Shown here piece after piece: positions 12,692-23,739 of a DNA stretch of 64,000 bases. Numbering within the stretch: the stretch's first letter is position 1; every line of letters starts with the position of its first letter. Below the pieces are notes generated by a model, which made no database searches, was not told where the DNA came from, and saw only the letters and a list, made by a program, of their open reading frames with translations. This DNA is from Phytophthora quininea (taxonomy: Eukaryota > Oomycota > Peronosporomycetes > Peronosporales > Peronosporaceae). The position numbers and the translations under genes are program-made. The stretch lies in NCBI GenBank assembly GCA_011947345.1, contig JAAVTG010000584.1, forward strand, positions 1 through 64,000, in the 5' to 3' direction.

Positions 12692-13390
12692 ACCATAATA
12701 TAACACTGGAGTTTTCAGACAAATGCAACGTCAAATGTACTGCTGTTGTGTCCAGCGCCTTCATTGCTTCTCGGGGTAGACCTGCATCTTTGTATGATAT
12801 TTTTTAAACGACAGTGCGTTCGGTAATATACAGTGGAGATAACTGCTTCAACACGCCACGGAGGTCAGTCCCAACTGAATACAATGTTCTGATGCAGATA
12901 AGACTGAAGAAATTGAAGTGTACCTCAGATCAAGTGCATACAAAATATTATTGATAGCCATGCATGGGCTTCGGCAGTAATCTCCGTCAACGACAACAGG
13001 TTCTGCGTATAACTGTCGTGACATCTAACTACTGTCGCGTTCGCAGAAGCACGTGGTATACAGTGCATATACTGTAGCTTCAAATGTGAAATGAGTAGTG
13101 TCATTCGTCTAGGATTTCAATCACACATACGTGTACTTTTTCAAACACGAAAGCGTTAGCTAGTGCAGATAGCCTACCATTTCCGTGACCAGTAACACCA
13201 CGAAGCGTTGTCCAAGACACACGTGAAGCGGTTGAGAGAGACCTACGTAACCACTTGGCGATCCTGTTGCTGTTTCGCTTCGTAAGTGGTGTGGTATAGA
13301 ACTCCACGTGAAAACTCGTTGGTAGTACGGATAGACTCCACCCACAACAAAACGTCAACCAGGAAGGTCAACGAGAGTTGGGGCTCAAAT
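12692..13390. other. Gene-free stretch with a diverged repeat partner downstream
   Basis: No gene seen. The segment from about 12,975 begins with CAGTAATCTCCGTCAA, which recurs exactly near 14,440. Weaker similarity continues for a few hundred bases (for example CAGATAG/CAGATTG and ACACGTGAAGCG/ACACGCTTAAAC stretches). I read this as two old copies of one element separated by the LTR-like block at about 13.4-14.4 kb. The minus-strand ORFs in both copies have no recognised domain. Confidence 0.4.
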
Positions 13391-14400
13391 CGGAAGACCC
13401 AGATTCAGCCCTAGCACCGGGTCTGACTGGTCTTCCGATCCGTCCACGCAAACTTACCAAGTGAACTCATGCCATTAGCACGAGATCACTAGCGCATCAA
13501 ACCTCGCCGGCCCAACAGTAGAAGGGTCCAAAGCCAATTAAGGCCGACTGCGAGTCCACCGAGGTCTCAGCCTGCGGTGACCTTTAGAGAAGCGGGGAGA
13601 ACACTCGACCCCGAACACAAGCGCCGGCAATTCAGCCGTCACGCTATACACACTCAACCTTGCCACAAACTCTTGGCTTGGCCGAGGGGCGAGCACTGTC
13701 CTCACGGATAAACGTGCCCACCGATAGACATAACCCGCTCAAACGGGCGGACCCAGACGCAACGTACCGAAGACGATTCCACTGCCGGACTTGACCCTTG
13801 TATGCTTGAGGGAAATTCTGTTGTGTATATGTAGTGCCCATTCGGGCTTATGTAAATCCTATCTTTCCTACTTTCCACACAAATATGCAGTGAAATATGA
13901 TCCGTTTCCTAACTGCGACCTCGCTGAACCCACCGCCGAGGTCCCCGAAGAATTGCTGAGCTCCCAGACTGGTCGCCGAGGTTTCGGAGAGGTCGGGTCG
14001 TTGCTACCGAGCCTTCCCAAGAGTCACCGAGGATCCAGCTGTAGCCAACGATCTTTCCCAACAGGCGCCGAGGCTCATAACAGTCGCCGAGGTCGGAAAG
14101 GTCGCCTGGATCTTTGCCCGCTGGCAATGGTGAAGTCGGCGAGTCATCAGATGTTCTGGGAATGACCAATCACAGTGCCTTCCGTTGGGCATAGTGGGTT
14201 GATCCACAAAAGTGATTCCCGCCGACTGACCATTGAGACCTCGCCAGACTTAAAAATCCAGCCAATCAGGAAAACTCCGTTGGGGATGACCGTGAGCGAA
14301 TCCTCGCCACGCATCGCGATGCCTCACGACTCGACCCCGCTTCCCAAGCAAATCGCTTTACCACATGTGCATACTTGAAGCACGACGTTTAGCCACACGC
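13390..14400. mobile_element. LTR-like block, possible solo LTR
   Basis: This block contains GGTCTTCCGATCCG-type short repeats around 13,390-13,445. A later segment (13,800-13,900) is organised like the retroelement repeats at 16.6 and 20.1 kb: a GGGAAATTCTG-like word, a TGTATATGTAGTGCCC word, then ACACAAATATGCAGTGAAAT. The other two blocks have ATACAAATATCAAGTGAAAC and ATACAAATGTCAAGTGAAAC at the equivalent place. That shared layout suggests related LTRs of one Gypsy-like superfamily. I cannot define its ends or any target duplication. Confidence 0.35.
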
Positions 14401-16294
14401 GAAACATTACTTGTAACGAGTCTTTACTGGCGCAGTAATCTCCGTCAAAGTGGTGCCATCCGTCAACCAACTACTGCTACGCTTTCGTGAGACCGCAGCT
14501 GGTAGTACGTGTACAATAGCTGTGTATGTCTTCGAAGTGTGTGGTCGTACACCTGTAGCGTTTTTACGTAAAGTTTTTTCCCACCAGCGTGTTAACAAAT
14601 GCAGATTGATGTATAGTTATCGATACTTCCAACCGCTCTCACTCCAATGAGGCCAACAACCGTGTGCACCGTTGTATAGGACACGCTTAAACACCGAATA
14701 AACCGCGGGGTAATAGCATGGCTGTTTCGTTTCGTTCGCGATGCGTACGTGCAGCACGTGTCCAGTATCTGCATCGTGTAGACGTGTTGGTGGGTGTTGG
14801 AATATATTAACGCTGACAGTACGACCAAACACAGCATCAACGTAGGCAGCGTTGAAGTCTACAGTTATGGACAACCTACCAATTGCAGATATCGCAGAGG
14901 TGACACAGACTTATCTGCAAATGGTGCGACTCAACGCGTGCGCGTGCAGTAGGCGCGGCAGCTTTCAGGATATAAACGTGACGTGCATGGATCTACGTCT
15001 ACGTGCATGGCGCAGATACCGTTCCCACGTCGTGCCGCCGCCCACGCGGAGAGCGAATAACAACGTTTCTAGCAGGTAAGGGTGTCTCATGTAGCTAATG
15101 TGCCAATACAGCGAGTGGTACCATTCGACAAACCGAGAGGTGGTTCACCCTCATAACATGGCATTCATGTACGTGGTACAGACAGTAACCTACAGGAGAT
15201 GCGCACGGTATGTGTAATATCCACTTGCCGGCGCGAATACAGTTCCCAAGTGTGCCCGCGGTAGTGGTCATAGCAAGGTGTCTAATCGGTGGAGTGCATA
15301 CCATGTAGCTAGCGCGGTAGTAGCGAGCGGTGGCATTTGCCAACCTTGAGAGATGCTCCACCCACGTGTACGCTTTCCAATAAAACGCTAAACTGATAAA
15401 AGGTGAGCGACACCCACATCCCGTCAAGCGCGATCATGGACACGTATAGGTGTTCCAGCGCTTAGCGTCGGGCATGACTGACCTCTAATGGGGTCGAATA
15501 GCGGCGTTTTATTCCATCCGGGCACATGCACAGTATGGTACACACCGCGGTGCTCAGCGATAAATACGGTAGCATTTAGAACATGAATCTACTTGCTTGT
15601 GAAATCCAGGGCTTCAAGCGTGCGCAGCATGTTGAACCCAGGTGGTTCTATCAGTAGCACGCCGACGATACAATTGATATTATGCAGTTGTGCACAAATT
15701 CGCAATAATCATGTTGGAATTACACACACAGGAAGTGATATAATATCAACTGTCTCACCCAGACCGTCAAATTCTAAGCCATCCTTCCAGCAGCCACATA
15801 AATCACATATCAAACGTATTTTCATATTTTGAATACGATATATACGCCGCCGAATGGAACACAACACCAATAATAAATTAACAAAACACATTCTGTTTTT
15901 ATATAATCCTTTTACGTTAATGAAGCCAGTATTACTGACACCTCCCTAATAGAGCGCATGGCTGACGAAGGAGTATGCTATTCAATGATGAAGCAGCCCT
16001 CACCACCCCGAAACGCAGTCGTAGAGGACCACAGACCGCTGGGAATGCGTAGTACGTTGCACTAGCAAAGTATGATGCTGTAGATTCACTTTCGATTTGC
16101 CACGACGGCGTTACCGCAGGCTTTAGTAGGTATGACGCTCTAATATGCATTTCCCTGATAACTATGCTATATAGTAAATAGAACCGTATCAGAATCTGCA
16201 AAATATATCAAATGCATAAACAGGGAGTAGTCAGCTGGATATTGTGCATGACGGACAGACAGCGTACTGCCTTAATACGAAGCAAAATGATAAT
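14401..16294. other. Gene-free repeat-derived stretch
   Basis: Holds the second copy of the CAGTAATCTCCGTCAA element (from about 14,436). It also has a short local duplication: about 15,113-15,175 (GCGAGTGGTACCATTCGACA) resembles 15,326-15,390 (GCGAGCGGTGGCATTTGCCA). An A/T-rich zone lies at about 15,690-15,930. No coding sequence with recognisable content and no RNA gene was found. Confidence 0.45.
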
Positions 16295-16403
16295 GGCAGA
16301 GGCGACGGTTGGCCGTCGCTTCTTGAGAAATCTCCACACCACAGAGACGTTTGGTCGCTACGATCACGTTGGAATGCGACTAGCACTCCACACACAAGCC
16401 TCC

Positions 16404-16872
16404 TTTGGCCCAACACTTCCATAATAATAGGGTCTAACCAAAACATACTCGAGCTACCACTCTTTACTCTTGGCCTGACCAAACGAGTACTCACTTCTCG
16501 AAGGTCTGTGTTCGCTAGCAGGCATAACCCACAACAACAGGGCAAGGTGCTTACCTAGGACGCTTGGCCTCTTGGAGAGTCAGGGGGTTCTGCTCTGATT
16601 GTATCGCCCTTGTGGGCTCTTACTCTATCTAATCCTGCCTCCACCGATGATTCTATACAAATATCAAGTGAAACATGAGCGGTGCCGTCGAAGCTACCCA
16701 TCCGAAGATTTAACGACCAGGCGATGGCTCGCAATAGTGCCCACCTAGAGACAGTGACCCACAACAAACCTCCGCCACGCGTCGTAATTGGTCCAAACCA
16801 ACCCCTTTTATTGGCCTATGGCGAGAGCAACAGTTGGTTGCTGAATCTTGGAGAAATCACCGCACCACAACT
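16404..16872. mobile_element. LTR-like repeat, copy 1
   Basis: About 470 bp aligns in direct orientation with 19,866-20,334. Shared words include CTCTTGGCCTGACCAAACGA, GAAGGTCTGTGTTCGCT, GGCAAGGTGCTTACCTAGGA and CGACCAGGCGATGG, spaced alike with small indels. A fragment at about 16,295-16,346 matches only the last ~50 bases of the repeat (GAGAAATCT.CACACCACA), so the end of a third copy abuts this one. Internal features (a TCTTACTCT tract, then ACAAATATCAAGTGAAAC) fit an LTR with its transcript end. The pair may be the two LTRs of one decayed element or separate solo LTRs. Confidence 0.65.
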
Positions 16873-16899
16873 GCCCCTGGAGAGGCGCGACCACTTCTC

Positions 16900-18600
16900 G
16901 CTGGCTAGCACCTCGTCACCCTTATCCCATGGCCTTGTCGGTCGCGCCGCTGTGATGTAACGCTTGGGGCTTTAACCACTTCCGGTGTACACGTGATACT
17001 CCCAGTGAGATAGACGGCTCCGCTCGGATGAGGGATTTATCCGGGGCCGTGGCCTGGGGATCCTTCCACGTAAAAGTTCTCGGGGACCGGGAACGGAAGG
17101 GCCCTGGGCCGGTCAGTACCTTCACCTTGTGTACCCCCTTCGAAAACGGTTGTTTAATCAGGGAACGGTCACTGAGGGTGTTCGGGAACGCCTCGACCTG
17201 GTACTGGTACGCTTGGGGTAGTAGATAAATACACAACGGATCCGGAACCTACTACCAAGGTTCGGGCCAGGAAATACGGCACTCAATATAATACACTCGA
17301 TTCTTTGAGGCTTAGTTCCCAAGGGTGCTGACCCAAACCTTTTCGGAGTAAGACTCCAAGGGCGAGACCCTGAAAATATGAAATGTATATACCCGTGCCG
17401 GCCAGACCGCGCTCCGGGGACACACAAATATGAAGTGCCTAACTTCTTTTGGGAAATGTAAACAGAGAGAATTGATATATTACCGTTATAGCCTCACGCG
17501 TGGTCCGGCGGTGCCGCGCTCCTAGTCTCCAAACGTGCAGCGGTCCGCACTGCGTAGAGGTTCGAATTGCGCTCTTGAAGGGAAAAGGGAGACTGGATTT
17601 GGGCCGCCCCAGCGGAGTGCGCTGGGGCGGATTACGTCCCTACAAACGGGATCCTACCACTCGTATCGACTATGGTTTGGGAACTTTGACTTGATTCCAC
17701 TATAAACCGGAGGGTTTAGCGTGGCTTGCCCGTCGTCTGTTTGGGGATTTCAACTGGGACCTGCAGAGGGCCGGCCAGTTTCTCTGCGGCGGATGGGCAG
17801 CACGATTCTGATTCGTCTTGATCTGAGTATGCCTGCGCGTAGGAGTCTCGGTCCGGACTTCGTGGTTCGGCGGACAGGTTCCTAATTTAGGTCCCAAAGC
17901 GGGGTGGTCCACACACGTTGAGGAGTGATCCGAAATTGGTGTGGCACAACTTCACTTGAACTTGAGGTGGTCCAAAGACGGGTCGGGGCCGGGGCTTTTC
18001 GGAGGATTTCCCTGGCACTATGCCACATCGCCTGTAACGGGGTTGCACGAAAGTCACAACCGTGCGTTGACTTTGGAGGTAACACGAAACTCTTAGCCGT
18101 GTGTAGAGTTTCGACTGTGTAGCCATCTGGCTCTCCACCACTCATTTACATATCTCTTAGATTAACTATGCCACATAGTTTAGTCTATACATTTACACCA
18201 GGGTCAGATAAAACAATTCAATTCAGTTCAATTTTTGCAGTTAATTAGTGTTGTCCTTGTTTTAAGGGACACTGACTCTGCGAGTCCTAGTTACGGGACT
18301 GTACTTGGTTCTTGTATAGAATCGAAGACTGGAAGCCTAAAGACAGAGACTCGGAGAGTCCTACGTTTTCCTCTGTGCACGTGAACTGCTACGCAGCCCC
18401 GCTGCGCTTGGTAGCACTTGTAGTCAATGCACCTTGACACGATGCAACTCTACAATTCCCCGTTTCTGCTCTGTGACTGGCCATATTTTAAGTTTGATGG
18501 GTGCGTACCCATGCTACTGCAACTGTCTCAGCCTGAATCTATCCGGTGATGATACCATGTCAGAGTGTGGTGTATCGGGATTTATCGAAATCCGCTCCCA
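16900..18600. other. Gene-free retroelement debris
   Basis: No intact gene seen. Around 17,110-17,130 there is a CACCTTGTGTACCC word, also present in the repeat pair at 18.67 and 19.26 kb. Around 17,400-17,430 an ACACAAATATGAAGTG word again recalls the LTR-like blocks. 18,140-18,260 is A/T-rich. I read the stretch as scrambled fragments of LTR elements, possibly the internal remains of one element bounded by the LTR-like repeats at 16.4 and 19.9 kb. Confidence 0.45.
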
Positions 18601-18720
18601 CTGCGCCTAGACACCGACTAAAGGAGGGGTACTCAGATATCCGTGGGGATGCTGAAGTATGCTCACCTTGTGTACCCGTCGGCGGGTTGGATCTGCTCTT
18701 CGGGTGCTTCGAGGATGCTT
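18600..18720. repeat. Direct repeat pair member 1 (~120 bp)
   Basis: This segment matches 19,193-19,310 in the same orientation: GCGCCTAGACACCGACTAAAGG here against GCGCCCAGACTACCGACTAACGG there, followed in both by GATGCTGAAGT, CTCACCTTGTGTACCCGTCG and a CTCTGCTC.TCGGG word. Similarity is about 80% by eye. The function is unknown; it lies inside the retroelement debris and is probably part of an element. Confidence 0.65.
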
Positions 18721-19192
18721 GGTATATCACGATCGAACGTCTTGGCGGGACGTGGGAGGCCAGGAGCACCGCGGGAATCTTCACTCTGCGTCCTTGAGTA
18801 TTTACCAGACCAGTAATCGATTGGATCTACTTGGATCTGGGGCCTGGATCTTGGATCCAGGTGGGGGTTGCCTTGAGGGGGTATTGACTTCCTTTCCCTA
18901 CTTGACGCTTCCAATAGCGTGATCTTGGGGTTTTGAGGGTCGATCAGTCGTCCTGGCCAAGTAGTAACTCCAGTAGACCTTGGACCCGCACTTGGTACTA
19001 ATGGATCCAGGCTGCGAGTTGATCTGGCCAATATACCATCCAGACCCCGTGCACTGCTTGATCCGTAGTGATCCCGACGTAGCTTGACTGTAGTTCCCGT
19101 AGTCTTAAGCACTGGGAAGGGCACTCTTGGTGTACAAGGCAAATTTGTGGCGAAGCGCAATCACGAAATCGTCTGTGATCAGCTAGCACACG

Positions 19193-19310
19193 GCGCCCAG
19201 ACTACCGACTAACGGAGGGGGTACTCCGATCGTCCGTGAAGGGGATGCTGAAGTCTTCTCACCTTGTGTACCCGTCGGTTGGGTAGCTCTGCTCCTCGGG
19301 AAACTCGAGA
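19193..19310. repeat. Direct repeat pair member 2 (~120 bp)
   Basis: Partner of the 18,600-18,720 segment, about 590 bp downstream and in direct orientation, with the same CTCACCTTGTGTACCCGTCG core. Sequence between and after the two members (18,720-19,190 and 19,310-19,860) shows no recognisable gene. Confidence 0.65.
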
Positions 19311-19865
19311 GGCGGGGGTTGTCCTTTCCAATGGGGCTCTTGCGAGCGCTTGACCGCTTCCTGTAGCGGGGGCTTGAGGGGCTGAGGGTGATCACCGGCC
19401 ACAAATCTCCGGGGCCTTAGCAACAGCGAGGGGTGGGCCAATATACTTCCCGTGCCCCGATGACCACTTGTGTACTAGAAGGCAAAATCGACTCTCTGTT
19501 TGTTCCTCATGCTTCCTCCTTGCCTATCCTGTACCCTACATCGTTCCTACGTGGCCTTGCGTCTTACTTGATTCATTCCCTTCGCATCCCGCCTGAAACT
19601 GGCCGCACTGTAGGCCTCCATGTGGGTGAAACTCCGTCACATCGTGTCCCGACCTGAGTTCCATCATACACCATTGGTGATCGCAGTCAATGAGTGATGG
19701 GCGCCGTTCGTGATCGTCATCGCTAAATGATGGTAACCATTCCTGATCGCGGTCCGTGAGTAAAGGTCAGATCTGAACCCATATCAGGAAGGATCCAGTG
19801 GGCGTCCCTTCGCGTGACTACCCATCACTCAACAGTCACGTTTTCTCCAGGCCGCTTCTCCACAC

Positions 19866-20334
19866 TTTCGCCCAACACTCCCCTATTAATAGGGCCAAAC
19901 CAAAATACACTCTAACTACCACTCTTCACTCTTGGCCTGACCAAACGAACACTCACTTCACGAAGGTCTGTGTTCGCTGGCAGGCATAACCCACGACCAC
20001 AGGGCAAGGTGCTTACCTAGGACGCTTGACCGCTTGGGAAGTCGGGGGAAAATTCTGCTCTGTTTGTATCGCCCTCGCGGGCTCTTACTCTCTCTAAATC
20101 TACCCTTATCTATGAATCTATACAAATGTCAAGTGAAACGCAAGCGTCGCCGTCGGAGCTTCCCATCCGAAGATTCACGACCAGGCGATGGTTCGCAATA
20201 GCGACCACCTCGGGATAGCGACTTTCAACGAATCTTTGCCTCACATCGCAATTGGTTCAGCTCGACCCCTTTTATCAGCCAATAGCTGAGGCGACAGTTC
20301 GTTGACGGATCTTGGAGAAATCTTCACACCACAC
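19866..20334. mobile_element. LTR-like repeat, copy 2
   Basis: Direct-orientation partner of 16,404-16,872. The two copies lie about 3.46 kb apart, a plausible distance for the LTRs of one heavily decayed or deleted element, but I found no intact gag-pol between them and could not find a target-site duplication. The 20,335-20,610 stretch that follows has no feature I can support. Confidence 0.65.
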
Positions 20335-20610
20335 AGTAATCCTTGGTGACGTAGCGTCCACTCACTTCCCCGCTTGTACTGGCATTCACGACTTTGACCC
20401 ACCCTGGATCATATCGCTCTTGGAGATCCAGTCTTTCTTCGACTTGCCGGGCTTCGGAGAAAGTCTCGACCTCGGGTAAAATAGAGCATAATCAATTATA
20501 TACGTGTAGTTTTCCAGACCCTATATCCTAGTGACTGTTTGAAGTGCCCACGATAAACATGAGGCCCCTCGGCGGTGGTCTGCAGCGACTGCGACAATGT
20601 CACCGCGCCA

Positions 20611-21090
20611 CTACGCCGCGATTTGCCTCGTACCCTTTCTCGCGGAAGAGCTCCCACACTGCGTCCGTAATAAGTGTGGGCGACTCCAACGCTCGTATAG
20701 AGCGTTGATGGCGGTCACCAAACAGTTTCCATCAGGAGACGCCTCCATTAGATTGTCGCAGTCCCTGAGGCCGTTCCAGAAAGACTGGGACGTGATCGCG
20801 CGCTTGTTAACGTCAACCCACTTGTCCACAGCGTCGCACCAATCGCCAAACTCGTCCTCTACCGAGGCGTGTCGAGGGTTGTATATGACGCTCCTGTCCA
20901 AGTACACCGTGGTGTGCCACATTCCGATGCCCTCGGCAAGCGCTCCTTGCGGGCACAGATAACATCGACGCAGGACCGTGTGCCCCGCCCACGGTGAAGT
21001 TGCTTGGGCCGTCTTTGCAGAATCGTTTCTAAGCCTGTTACTAAAAGCCGCTTGTATTCGGATGTCCGCGCCATTTATTCGAACGGAGTT
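20611..21090 (-). pseudogene. Unrecognised transposon-like ORF fragment with a DGNC motif
   Basis: The minus-strand frame stays open for about 160 codons from near 21,090 to the stop at 20,611. It contains RRCYLCPQGA, IGMWHTTVYLDRSVIYNP, SPDGNCLVTAINAL and ends ARKGTRQIAA. The DGNC...AINA segment recalls the catalytic cysteine region of OTU-like proteases that some transposable elements carry, but that match is weak and the catalytic histidine region is not visible. The fragment starts where the truncated JEN gene ends, so the transposon-like sequence may have replaced that gene's 3' end. Confidence 0.3.
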
Positions 21091-22336
21091 TTAGTTTTCG
21101 CTGGCGCGCAAAACCTTGTATTCGGGACGAAGAAGGCGGCGGCCATGACCGACAGGTCGTCGGTGTAGCTGTACGGGTACAGGATGGCAGCACCAATAAT
21201 GCACATGGTGATAATGCTCAGGCGACGGCCGAAGATCTGCGAGTAGTAGCCCACGAGAGTGCCGCCCGTGATAGCGCCCAGGTTGGCAACGACCTGCGTC
21301 ACCGTGACTTCGTCGGCCGAGAACTCGAACTGATTCTTGAGCATCGTCGGGTACAAGTCCTGGGAGCCATGCGACTGCAACACAATACACAACACGCAGT
21401 CAGCGATGTGGAACAGCAACCACGAACGCAGGAGAGGCGTTCGAGCCCACTTACCATGAAGTTGAAGCCGGCCATGAGCAGCACCAGGTAGATGAGCAGC
21501 ATCCAGTGGCGCTTGAACGCGACCTTGCCTTCCTCGATGAAGGCCTTGCCGGCGTTCTGCGTCGCCTCGCGAACGGCCTGGCGCTCCTGGTACACCTTGG
21601 TCTCGGGCAAGTACAGGCGGGCGATGATGATCAAGACCGGCGGACATGCGCCGAACCAGAAGAGCGGACGCCAGCCGTGGCTCGTGGTGTTGACCAGCGC
21701 GCGGGCGAACACAACCGCCAACAGGTAGCCGAAGGCATAGCCCTGCTGCATCATGCCGGACACGATGCCGCGGGCGGCAGGAGGGCAGTCCTCGAGCGCG
21801 GTGGCGGCGACGTTGCCGTACAGACCGCCCATGGCGATGCCGAAGAAGGCGCGCACCCACAGGAACTGCGTGTACGTGTTGCAGAAGCCCGTGAGCAGCT
21901 CCAGCACGATGAAGAGGATGTTGTTGACCACGAACGGCCATTTGCGGCCGTAGCGGTCACTCGCGATACCGAAGGTGATGGAGCCCACCGACCGCAGCAT
22001 GAGCACGAGCGTGATGCCCCACGTGATATCGGTCTTGCTCTTGCCGAACTCCTCGGCCAGCTCCGTGATGGTCATGGAGACCGTGAAGAAGTCGAAGGCG
22101 TCCCAGGACCAGGCGACGAAGGCGATCAGGAACTGCATCCACTGCAGGCGGTTCAGCAGGCGCAGCGTCTTGAACGGGTTCTCGACTGCGTGCATGGTGG
22201 GCTGGAGCGTCGTGACGCGCGACTTGAGGTACTCCCCGACGCTCACATTTTTGTCGTGGGCGGGCGGGGCGTCGGCAACGTTGGGCGTCAAGGCAGGCAC
22301 GTAGCCGTTGCCCGGCGACTGCGGGACGGTCGACAT
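21075..22336 (-). pseudogene. JEN1-like carboxylate transporter, 3'-truncated copy
   Basis: This MFS transporter starts at the ATG at 22,336 (MSTVPQSPGNG). Exon 1 runs 22,336-21,455 (294 codons); an 80-bp GT-AG intron occupies 21,454-21,375; exon 2 then reads to 21,075. The intron splits the JEN signature NFM|SHGSQDLYPT, which fits the NxxS/THxSQDxxxT motif of fungal lactate/pyruvate permeases. The MFS loop motif is present as SDRYGRKWP. Compared with the complete copy at 34,059-35,662, homology stops at about 21,129 inside the transmembrane region, and the last ~17 residues (VPNTRFCAPAKTKTPFE) are foreign. The last ~115 residues of the family protein are missing, so it is probably non-functional, although an ORF persists. 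Confidence 0.85.
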
Positions 22337-23124
22337 CGCGGCAAGTTGGTGAGTCGCGGCGGTGAATGGAGCAGTGCGCTCGCCGGTGCAAATGCAGAAG
22401 TGAGAGATATCGCTGCCAAGGCCCGGCAGCACCGCCCAAGCTGCTGCTACCGCCAGGCAAGTTGTGGATTGGAATCAAACATAGGGGCCTCCTCGTGGTT
22501 GCAGTTGGCACGTAGACCGAGGCAGGGTTTAACATCGGCTCGCAAGCGCTTGCGGGGCCCCGTCAAACGACCGTGGGAAGTCCATCCTCGTTGAAGGACT
22601 AATTGCTTCAGCTTTGCCGACCCTCGCTACAGCTGTAGCATGGTGCAGTGTTTCCGTCGGCCGGACAAGAAGAGCTGCGACCGGCAGCATGTTCATACCA
22701 ACGGCGCGGCGGAGTCACAGCTACGAAATCTGCGTGCGCAGGAACACTGCTACGAGAGCAAGCCGAAGCGGGCAAAGCGCGGGCTGCTTCAACAAGCACG
22801 GATCGAGTTTAATCGCCAAACGTACCGCCGACACGAGATTAAAACTGCAACTAAATCGTGGCGCGTTGCACTGCATCGTGCAGCGCGGTTCTCGGTCAGA
22901 GCCGGCACCGTTGAAGCCTCGTTAGTGCTTCAATGATGTGTGCGTGACGCAGGCCATGTTGGCAACAGGCGATCGCTGCGGTACCAGCGACTTGTGCGGC
23001 AACTACCAAAACCTGAGCGCGTCCGCAGGTGAACCCTCTCAGTTGTTGGTCACGAAGTTCAGACGCGGGTGGGAACTTTCGCCAACTACCAGCGACCTAG
23101 TGCCATACGACGTAGGCGCCACCG
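21129..23124. repeat. Segmental duplication, copy A (~2.0 kb)
   Basis: This block matches 34,455-36,450 in direct orientation with only about a dozen differences by eye (>99% identity). It carries the 5' four-fifths of the JEN gene, its promoter and a small + strand ORF. Identity ends on the left at GAAGAAGGCGGCGGCC, inside JEN, and on the right at GGCGCCACCG, where copy A meets a 3.1-kb Helitron-bearing segment. After that segment the match to copy B resumes at 26,251. Confidence 0.93.
22640..22936 (+). CDS. Small hypothetical ORF (98 codons), copy A
   Basis: An ATG-initiated ORF lies about 300 bp upstream of, and divergent from, the JEN transporter. The product is highly basic, with a segment RGLLQQARIEFNRQTYRRHE, and ends EASLVLQ. 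It has no recognised domain, signal peptide or membrane segment. The same ORF is preserved in copy B at 35,965-36,261 with a few substitutions, but the whole block is almost identical, so conservation does not show that it codes. Confidence 0.3.
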   Translation: MVQCFRRPDKKSCDRQHVHTNGAAESQLRNLRAQEHCYESKPKRAKRGLLQQARIEFNRQTYRRHEIKTATKSWRVALHRAARFSVRAGTVEASLVLQ

Positions 23125-23739
23125 TGTGGGGATAGCACCCTGTCCAGCCACACTACTTGCATGGCACTGTATGAAACACCGTCGTCGCCTTTGCAGCCGC
23201 AGCCGTATCACAAGCAAGCCAAGCATGGAGATAATCTTCTAGCAATCAGACCAACACTCTTCGGTGAGGTGAGCTGCGCTCCTGCTGCTGATGGCAATCA
23301 CGCCGTCAGCAACTTGCGTTGCCTCAGTTGACAGAAGAGTAAGCGACAACAGCGAGCAATCGATGACCTGCATTCCTGTGCCCGAAGGGCAACTCCTAGG
23401 TGGCACCAGCACTACATGTAGAAGACGAGCAGAGAGGATGAAAGCTTAGCGATAAGACACAATTCAATCTTAAGACCACTACTAGAGACTTGCTGTCTGT
23501 CCGTTTGTCGGTCGGTCCGTCGCCGAGTTTCGATGCACAAGATCCGGCGCTGCCATTGGCGACGGCGGCGCCCATTCGCCAAAACCAATTTCGACCAATC
23601 GCTGCCGAGCGGAGCGAAGGCGGCCCGAGACGTGGACCACACCAATAGTAGGGTGGTACACACCAAACGCACTTAATGAAGAGGTCAACAGTAGTCCCCA
23701 CACCGTAGTCCACACACAACCAAAACCAAACGCGATGGA

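Noticed and set aside
21506..22594. 362-codon + strand ORF antisense to JEN copy A (and its twin at 34,832-35,857)
   Set aside because: Shadow frame of a GC-rich coding region; the product is low-complexity Arg/Gly/Glu/His-rich, while the minus strand encodes a clear transporter.
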